Shown in pieces: positions 58,957 to 64,000 of a DNA stretch of 64,000 nt; the stretch's first letter is position 1, and each line of letters begins with the position of its first letter. Source of the stretch: Acidimicrobiales bacterium (lineage in GTDB: Bacteria > Actinomycetota > Acidimicrobiia > Acidimicrobiales > RAAP-2); NCBI GenBank assembly GCA_025362585.1, contig JANYFR010000054.1:1-64000 (forward strand), read 5' to 3'. A model generated the notes under the pieces. The model saw only the letters and a list, made by a program, of their open reading frames with translations. It made no database searches and was not told the origin of the DNA. Position numbers and translations under genes: made by a program.

Positions 58957-59652
58957 ATGCACGAGTCGACGATGATCAGCGAAGCGCACCTCGAATGGTC
59001 GCGCCTCACGGTGCGCGGGCCGCAGAGTCTGGAGTTCCTCCAGGGTCAACTGAGTCAGGACCTGGCGTTGATGTCGGACGACCACGCGTGGGCCCTACTG
59101 CTCGCGCCCGACAGCGTGGTGATCTCGTCGCTCTACGTCACCAGGGTCGATGATGGATTCGACCTCGTCGTCCCCCGTAGCCTGGGGGAGGCGGCGCTGA
59201 CCCGACTTCGTCGTTTCCTGCTGCGAACAAAGTGCACCCTCGAACTCAGCGACGTCGAGGCGGGACCGTTCGCCACGGTCGTCGACCAGATCGCCGCGGG
59301 CGCGCCCGGCCCGAAGGAGTTCGCGCGCGCGCTGACGCCGCACTGTTTCGGCGCGTCGTTCGTCGCCGCGACGATCTCGTTCACGAAGGGCTGCTTCACC
59401 GGGCAAGAGTTGGTGGGTCGCCTCGACGCGCGACACTCGAGCGTGCCCTGGCGCCTAGTTCGGGTGACGGGCCCGACGGTCGCGCGCGTGGACCAGGTCC
59501 TCGGTCTGAAGGGTCCCGAGGGTCCTCGGGGCGTCACGTCGTGGACCGGCGACGGCGACGGCGTGATCGCGCTCGGGATCGCGCATCGCACCGTGCTCGA
59601 CCCCGTGGTGCTCGCCACCATTGACGACGTGCGCGTGGAGCCGATCGCCTGA
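58957..59652 (+). CDS. ygfZ: YgfZ/GcvT-type folate-binding Fe-S assembly protein
   Basis: A 231-residue member of the YgfZ family, which helps assemble or repair certain Fe-S enzymes in a folate-dependent way. The signature K-G-C-[FY]-x-GQE is present as TKGCFTGQELVGR. The N-terminal GcvT-like fold has VRGPQSLEFLQGQLSQDL. The protein is short compared with E. coli YgfZ (about 325). Start is ATG 58957; a second Met six codons later is an alternative. It is divergent from the small coiled-coil gene. Confidence 0.9.
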   Translation: MHESTMISEAHLEWSRLTVRGPQSLEFLQGQLSQDLALMSDDHAWALLLAPDSVVISSLYVTRVDDGFDLVVPRSLGEAALTRLRRFLLRTKCTLELSDVEAGPFATVVDQIAAGAPGPKEFARALTPHCFGASFVAATISFTKGCFTGQELVGRLDARHSSVPWRLVRVTGPTVARVDQVLGLKGPEGPRGVTSWTGDGDGVIALGIAHRTVLDPVVLATIDDVRVEPIA

Positions 59653-59697
59653 ACGGCGCGGCGCTCGCCGTTAACGTGGTGGGCAAGGAGATTGCTC

Positions 59698-60363
59698 GTG
59701 CGACTCAACATCGAAGGACTCTTCATCAAGATTTCGGGCGTGACCAACGAGGACGACGCCCTCTTCTCCATTGGCCTCGGGGCGACCGCGGTCGGCTTCG
59801 ATTTCACGCCGACGCCGCGCCAAATCTCGGCAGCGGCCGCCCACGACATCGTGCGACGACTCCCGAGCGGGGCCCTCTCGGTCGGACTCTTTCGAAACGA
59901 GATGCCCGAGCGCGTCGTTGAGATCGCGAACACCTTGGGGCTCAGCGCGGTCCAACTGGACGGACCGGTCACCGGGGCCTCGCTCGCCTACATCGCCGAA
60001 CGGGTGAACACCGTCATGCGCTCCCTGCCGAGCACCGGTAACCCCGACCTGGCGGCGCCCATCGTGGGCGTGGACTACTTGGTCCTACCCGAAGCCGACG
60101 ACCACGACTCGCTGGTGGACTGTCTCGCCATCTTCCTCGACGACGCCATTCGCACGCCCACGGTCGCCTCGGGCGGGCTGAACCCGTCCAACGTGGTCGA
60201 CGTGGTCCAGAACTATCCGGTGTGGGGCATTGACGTCCGCTCGGGCGTCGAAACGGCGCCGGGCGTCAAGGATCCGGTGTTGCTAGGCCGATTTATCGCC
60301 AACGCCCGATGGGCCTACGACAACAGTTACGTCGAACGCCACCACGACGAGTGGCCGCTCTGA
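59698..60363 (+). CDS. TrpF-like (beta/alpha)8 protein lacking catalytic residues
   Basis: A 221-residue homologue of phosphoribosylanthranilate isomerase (TrpF). The fold signatures are clear: FIKISGVTNEDDALFSIGLGATAVGFDF, AVQLDGPV, VASGGLNPSNVVDV and GIDVRSGVETAPGVKD. However, the catalytic Cys of KICG is Ser13 (KISG). The segment carrying the general-acid Asp (LLDT...GGTG in true TrpF) is replaced by LVLPEADDHDS, so Asp and the GGxG loop are missing. It is unlikely to catalyse the Amadori rearrangement. The phosphate-binding half is retained, so it may bind another phosphosugar. The start is GTG 59698 with AAGGAG seven bases upstream; TTG 59692 of the track is less likely. It ends one base before the fabF stop. 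Confidence 0.88.
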   Translation: MRLNIEGLFIKISGVTNEDDALFSIGLGATAVGFDFTPTPRQISAAAAHDIVRRLPSGALSVGLFRNEMPERVVEIANTLGLSAVQLDGPVTGASLAYIAERVNTVMRSLPSTGNPDLAAPIVGVDYLVLPEADDHDSLVDCLAIFLDDAIRTPTVASGGLNPSNVVDVVQNYPVWGIDVRSGVETAPGVKDPVLLGRFIANARWAYDNSYVERHHDEWPL

Positions 60364-61563
60364 TTAGGCCTCGAATCGTCTGAAGACCACGCTGCCGTTG
60401 TGGCCGCCGAAGCCGAAGGAGTTGGAGAGCACGACGTCGACCTTGGCGGCGCGCGGCGCGCCAATCACGACGTCGAGCCCGCACTCGGGGTCGACCTCGG
60501 TGGTGCCGGCCGTCGGGGGAATCAACTGGTGGACCAGCGTCAGGACCGAGGCCACGCCTTCGAGGGCGCCCGCCGCGGCGAGGCTGTGGCCGAGGTGGCC
60601 CTTGATCGACGTCACCGGCGGCACGTTGTCGCTAAAGACCTGGCGCACGGCGTAGGACTCGGCGAAGTCGTTGAGCGGCGTCGACGTACCGTGAGCGTTG
60701 ATGTGCGAGACGTCCGCGGCGGCGACGCCGGCGTCGGCGAGGGCGAGCTCCATGCAGCGAATCGCGCCGTGGCCCAAGGGATCGGGCGCGGTGATGTGGT
60801 GCGCGTCGGCGGTGGAGGCCGCACCGATCACCTCGGCGTAGATCGTGGCACCGCGCGCGAGGGCGTGCTCCCACTCTTCGAGTACCAGGATCCCCGCGCC
60901 CTCGCCCATCACGAAGCCGTCCCGGTTGACGTCGAAGGGACGTGAGAAGTCGGTACTGGAGAGCGCGGTCATGTTGCGAAAGCCGGCCTCGGCGATCTCG
61001 ACCATTACCGCCTCAGCCCCGCCCGAGACCGCGACGGTGCTCCGCCCGGACGCGACGAGGCGCGCGGCGTTACCGATCGCGTGCGTTCCCGCGGCGCAGG
61101 CCGTCGTCACGGTCTCGGCGGGACCGCCCAGGCCGAAGCGCATGGAGACCGCGGCGGTACCGGCGTTGGGCATCATCATGGGCACCAGGAAGGGCGACAC
61201 CCGATCGCGCCCCTTCTCGTTCAAGATTCGGTTCTGCTCGATGACCGTCTGGAGACCACCGATGCCGGTCGTCACGATACTGCCGGCGTCGAGAATCGGC
61301 CCGACGAGGCCGCTCTGGATCCAGGCCTCGTCGGCGGCCATCAGCGCGTAGAGCGTGAAGGGGTCGAAGCGGCGAAGCTCCTTCGGTCCACCGATATGGG
61401 TGGCGTCGAACGGGGCGATGCGCTTGGACCCCGGGGCGGTGCTCTTCGCGAGGGCCGACCACAGCGCCTCCACGCCGACGCCGGCGCACGAGAGCGCGCC
61501 GAGTCCCGTGACCGCGACGCGCAGGCCCTGAACCGGCCCCGAGGGGGTAACGGCGACGTGCAC
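60364..61563 (-). CDS. fabF: 3-oxoacyl-ACP synthase II
   Basis: A 399-residue KAS II condensing enzyme of FAS-II. Catalytic Cys is in TTACAAGTHAIGNA, His in INAHGTSTPLND, and His in IKGHLGHSLAAAGALE; the ending SNSFGFGGHNGSVVFRR is typical. The GTG start shares its first base with the acpP stop (TAGTG), so it is translated coupled to acpP. It elongates acyl-ACP with malonyl-ACP from FabD. It is last in the cluster fabD-fabG-acpP-fabF. Confidence 0.95.
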   Translation of the reverse strand: MHVAVTPSGPVQGLRVAVTGLGALSCAGVGVEALWSALAKSTAPGSKRIAPFDATHIGGPKELRRFDPFTLYALMAADEAWIQSGLVGPILDAGSIVTTGIGGLQTVIEQNRILNEKGRDRVSPFLVPMMMPNAGTAAVSMRFGLGGPAETVTTACAAGTHAIGNAARLVASGRSTVAVSGGAEAVMVEIAEAGFRNMTALSSTDFSRPFDVNRDGFVMGEGAGILVLEEWEHALARGATIYAEVIGAASTADAHHITAPDPLGHGAIRCMELALADAGVAAADVSHINAHGTSTPLNDFAESYAVRQVFSDNVPPVTSIKGHLGHSLAAAGALEGVASVLTLVHQLIPPTAGTTEVDPECGLDVVIGAPRAAKVDVVLSNSFGFGGHNGSVVFRRFEA

Positions 61564-61802
61564 TACAGCTTGGCGTAGATCAGTTCGAAGGCTTCGCCGA
61601 CGGTGCGAATATCTTTCAACTCGTCCTCGGCGACTTCGATGTCGAAGGTCTCTTCGAGCGCCATGACGAGCTCGACCAGGTCGAGACTGTCGGCGCCGAG
61701 GTCGTCACTGAAGGACGCCTCCATCGTGATCTTGGCGGGATCGACGGCCAACACCTCGACGGCGTTGTCGGTAAATTTCGCTAAGGCTTCGTTGCGGTCC
61801 AT
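61563..61802 (-). CDS. acpP: Acyl carrier protein
   Basis: A 79-residue acidic carrier. The phosphopantetheine serine is in GADSLDLVELVMALEE. The protein starts MDRNEALAKFTDNAVEVL; the ORF track adds 13 codons upstream that lack family similarity. ATG 61802 is preceded by AGGGG. It carries the growing acyl chain for FabD, FabG, FabF and FabI. It is coupled to fabF by TAGTG. Confidence 0.94.
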   Translation of the reverse strand: MDRNEALAKFTDNAVEVLAVDPAKITMEASFSDDLGADSLDLVELVMALEETFDIEVAEDELKDIRTVGEAFELIYAKL

Positions 61803-61859
61803 GGTCCTACCCCTAATCGTCGGATGTCTCATCGTACTCAAAGGTCGCGGCGAGCGGGC

Positions 61860-62564
61860 TCAGTGGCCCATCGCCATGCCGCCGTCGACGCACAGCACGG
61901 CACCCGTGACGTACCGGGCCTGGGCACCGGCGAGGAAGGCCACGACGCCCGCAACGTCTGACGGAGTCCCAATCCGTCCCATGGGAATCATCGATTCCAT
62001 GGCCTCCTTCGCCGCGCCGAGATCGGTCGTCATGTCGGTATCGATGAGGCCCGGAGCAACGACGTTCACGGTCACGCCGCGAGACGCGACCTCCTTCGCG
62101 AGCGACCGGGCGAGGCCGACCAGTCCGGCCTTGGCGGCCGCGTAGTTGGCCTGACCCGGCACGCCGATGAAGGGGCTGACCGAACTGATGAACACAATCG
62201 ACCCGGCTCGGGCGCGCACCATTGAGGCCATCGCCGCGCGCGCGGTGTAGAAGGCGCCGTCGAGATTGGTGGCGATCACCTCGTGCCACTGCTCGTCGGA
62301 CATGCGCATTGCCAGCCCGTCGCGCGTCACGCCGGCGTTCACGACGGCCACCGCGACGGGGCCGAACTCCTCGATGGCGGCCTTGATGGCGCTCGTGACG
62401 GCGCCGGAGTCGGCGACGTCGACGGCGAAGGACTTCGCGCAGCCCGCCGGCGCGTCACCCGAGCGTGACAGCGCGACGACCTGATCGCCGTCGGCGACGA
62501 ACGTGGCGGCGATCGCCGCGCCGATGCCGCGACTGGCGCCGGTGACGAGGACGTGTCGGTTCAT
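61860..62564 (-). CDS. fabG: 3-oxoacyl-ACP reductase
   Basis: A 234-residue short-chain dehydrogenase reducing 3-oxoacyl-ACP with NADPH. The nucleotide motif is VTGASRGIGAAIAATF, then NAGVTRDGLAMRMSDEQW, the catalytic Ser-Tyr-Lys in FISSVSPFIGVPGQANYAAAKAGL, and VAPGLIDTDMT. Its ATG overlaps the fabD stop (ATGA), with GAGGAG upstream inside fabD. A 57-bp gap separates it from acpP. Confidence 0.93.
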   Translation of the reverse strand: MNRHVLVTGASRGIGAAIAATFVADGDQVVALSRSGDAPAGCAKSFAVDVADSGAVTSAIKAAIEEFGPVAVAVVNAGVTRDGLAMRMSDEQWHEVIATNLDGAFYTARAAMASMVRARAGSIVFISSVSPFIGVPGQANYAAAKAGLVGLARSLAKEVASRGVTVNVVAPGLIDTDMTTDLGAAKEAMESMIPMGRIGTPSDVAGVVAFLAGAQARYVTGAVLCVDGGMAMGH

Positions 62565-63490
62565 AAGGTGGTCTCCTCAAGTTCGAGCAGCGAAGCGAAG
62601 GAGAGTTGGACGGTGAAGGGACGAATCCGTTTCGTGAGACCCGTCAGCACTGCGCCCGGGGGCATCTCGACCGTCGTCGTCACGCTCTGTGGCAGCGCGA
62701 GCGTGGCGTCGAGGAACTGCACTGGCGAGGTCAGTTGGCGCGACAGGAGGTCGCGCCACTCGAGCGCCGACGTGTGCATCGTGCCGTCGACGTTGGCGAT
62801 GAGCATCGCCTCGGTGGTGCCCCACGTCACGTTGGCGAGCGCCTGGTCGAGTTCGCCCTGGGCGGGGACCATTAACGGGGAGTGAAAGGCGCCGCCGACG
62901 GCCAGCGGTGTCGCGCGACGCCAGCCCAGTTCCCGGTGACGCGCGAGCAGGTCGTCGAGGCCGCGACGGGTACCGCTGACGACGACCTGGCCGGTGCCGT
63001 TGATGTTGGCGACCCACGCCTCCTCGAGATGCTGGAGCTGTGCGCGAGCATCGTCGTCGCCGCCCATCAGGGCGACCATCGAGCCCTCGGTGGTCGCGGC
63101 GGCTCGCGCCATCGCGGCCCCGCGCACGCTAATGAGTCGGGCGCCGTCTTCGATGCTGACGAGGCCCGACGCGACGAGGGCCGAGAACTCCCCGAGGCTG
63201 TGACCGAGCAGGTACCGGGGCCGCACCCCGCGATCGACGAGCTCCCGGTAGCCAATAGTCGAGAGGGCGAAGGTGGCGATCTGCGCGCGGTCGGTACGCA
63301 CGACCTCGTCGTCGGAGGCGTCGAGCAGGAGTTCCGCGACGTCGACGCGCGCGACGTCGCTGATCTGGTCGACCACCGCCCAGTGCGGCGACGTCCGCCA
63401 GGCCCTCCCGGCGCCACCCGTCAAAGAGCCCTGGCCGGGGAAGAGCGCGACGACGTCGTCGCGAAAGTCGAGGGAGGCCGGTTCACGCAT
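62561..63490 (-). CDS. fabD: Malonyl-CoA:ACP transacylase
   Basis: A 309-residue transacylase loading malonyl units onto AcpP. It shows ALFPGQGSLTGGAG, the nucleophilic Ser elbow GHSLGEFSALVASG, and the His in GGAFHSPLM. The ORF track N-terminus translates the tRNA gene and is wrong; ATG 63490 is the homologous start, 16 bases after the tRNA-Leu 3' end. TAACTT, seven bases before the ATG on the minus strand, could be a leaderless -10 box. FAS-II genes without fabH or fabZ in this cluster. Confidence 0.94.
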   Translation of the reverse strand: MREPASLDFRDDVVALFPGQGSLTGGAGRAWRTSPHWAVVDQISDVARVDVAELLLDASDDEVVRTDRAQIATFALSTIGYRELVDRGVRPRYLLGHSLGEFSALVASGLVSIEDGARLISVRGAAMARAAATTEGSMVALMGGDDDARAQLQHLEEAWVANINGTGQVVVSGTRRGLDDLLARHRELGWRRATPLAVGGAFHSPLMVPAQGELDQALANVTWGTTEAMLIANVDGTMHTSALEWRDLLSRQLTSPVQFLDATLALPQSVTTTVEMPPGAVLTGLTKRIRPFTVQLSFASLLELEETTL

Positions 63491-63506
63491 GTTCACAAAG
63501 TTATAG

Positions 63507-63590
63507 TGCCCGGAGTGGGACTCGAACCCACACACCCTCTCGAGTAAAGACTTTTGAGGCCTCCGCGTCTGCCGATTCCGCCATCCGGGC
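63507..63590 (-). tRNA. tRNA-Leu (anticodon CAA)
   Basis: An 84-base class II tRNA on the minus strand. The acceptor GCCCGGA pairs with TCCGGGC; the D arm is GCGGAATCGGCAGAC, the anticodon stem-loop GAGGC-CUCAAAA-GUCUU gives anticodon CAA with U33, a long variable arm follows, and the T arm is GTGTGGGTTCGAGTCCCAC. The 3' CCA is not encoded. It decodes UUG. It lies directly upstream of fabD. Confidence 0.95.
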
Positions 63591-63614
63591 TGCGGCGACC
63601 ACGGTAGCAGTCCG

Positions 63615-63620
63615 TAAGGT
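63615..63620 (+). promoter_or_regulatory. -10 box (TAAGGT), leaderless
   Basis: TAAGGT lies seven bases before the ATG at 63628. GACGGGG in between could also act as a weak ribosome site. Confidence 0.45.
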
Positions 63621-63627
63621 GACGGGG

Positions 63628-64000
63628 ATGAGAGCGACGCTCTGGCGACAGGAGATCGAACTTCGCCACAGCGTGCGGACCTCGTATGAACACCACCAGC
63701 GCCGTACGCGCCTCTACTTGCGAATTGAGCACGACGGCGCGTCGGGCTTTGGCGAGGTCGCGCCCCAGCCAACGGCGCTACACGGCGACCCGGGCCTCGA
63801 GGACGTGCTCGACGAAGTACGGCGCTTCGTGCTACCCCAATTCGTCGACGTCGTTCGTCGAGAACGCGGCCTGCCGTCGTGGAGTCGGGTCGCGCGCTTT
63901 GCGGGCCCGCGTCGCGCCAGTGGGTTCGCCGTGGCGCTGCTCGAGATGGCCCTGCTCGATCGCGAACTGGAGGTGACGGGCGAGCGGGTCGAAGAGCGCT
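63628..64000 (+). CDS. Enolase-superfamily protein, MenC-like (partial)
   Basis: The first 124 codons of a gene cut by the window edge; it is not in the ORF track because no stop is reached. The N-terminus RATLWRQEIELRHSVRTS and RTRLYLRIEHDGASGFGEVAPQP match the substrate-capping domain of o-succinylbenzoate synthase and muconate-lactonising-type enzymes ('GxGEvAP'). AVALLEMALLDRELE continues the family helix. MenC is the best guess, given menF and menG in the window, but dipeptide epimerases share this N-terminus. Confidence 0.7.
   Translation, partial: MRATLWRQEIELRHSVRTSYEHHQRRTRLYLRIEHDGASGFGEVAPQPTALHGDPGLEDVLDEVRRFVLPQFVDVVRRERGLPSWSRVARFAGPRRASGFAVALLEMALLDRELEVTGERVEER

Overview
The window is a 64 kb piece of a GC-rich actinobacterial chromosome. 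The lineage markers are MshC and MshD of mycothiol synthesis, a phosphatidylinositol-mannoside (PIM) locus, an F420-type NADP reductase, an InhA-like enoyl-ACP reductase, a GH15 trehalase-type enzyme beside OtsA, a polyprenol-mannose synthase, menaquinone genes, frequent GTG starts and many leaderless genes. Fatty acid synthesis is a discrete FAS-II cluster (fabD-fabG-acpP-fabF). The overall look fits a deep-branching actinobacterial class such as Acidimicrobiia, but that placement is inference. Most of the window is housekeeping. I see no prophage, insertion sequence, CRISPR array or defence island.

Layout: 0.3-5 kb holds a HAD phosphatase, OtsA and a GH15 glucoside hydrolase (trehalose metabolism). 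5.2-8.9 kb holds a flavodoxin-like protein, a Baeyer-Villiger-type monooxygenase, an MDR oxidoreductase and a small helical protein. 9.1-12.7 kb holds an ACT-domain malic enzyme and an MMPL exporter. 12.7-16.2 kb is a group of three secreted proteins of unknown role, two with Ig-like repeats. 16.4-20.2 kb has membrane proteins and an ABC exporter. 20.2-21.7 kb has divergent fabI and an F420:NADP reductase. 21.7-49.4 kb is a long co-oriented block: mshC, thrS, HIT, PIP synthase, PIM acyltransferase, pimA, a dead M48-like membrane protein, pdxST, yebC, ruvCAB, yajC-secDF, rel, hisS, aspS, rarA, alaS, yqgF, mltG, aroE, rodA and a bifunctional-nuclease gene. From memory its order closely parallels the mycobacterial thrS-pgsA-pimA-ruv-sec-rel-alaS-aroE segment. 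49.4-64 kb alternates strands: a second SEDS gene, ppk, a UPF0104 protein, a polyprenol-phosphate mannosyltransferase, isochorismate synthase, menG, a MaoC dehydratase, a VIT/CCC1 transporter, mshD, ygfZ, a TrpF-like protein without its catalytic residues, the FAS-II cluster, tRNA-Leu(CAA) and a truncated menC-like gene.

Together the genes serve the cell envelope (PIM, polyprenol-mannose, SEDS/MltG wall synthesis, FAS-II), redox cofactors (mycothiol, F420, menaquinone), translation, and DNA repair and stringent response. Genes are packed tightly, with start-stop overlaps of the GTGA, ATGA or TAATG type and several convergent 3' overlaps. About seventeen genes have a TANNNT hexamer 6-8 bases before the start codon, the signature of leaderless transcription. 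A near-perfect Gram-positive LexA (SOS) box covers the ruvC start. The most unusual items are the pseudo-peptidase, the catalytically broken TrpF homologue, the secreted Ig-like cluster, the divergent rodA/ppk promoter and a likely ACG start for rarA.
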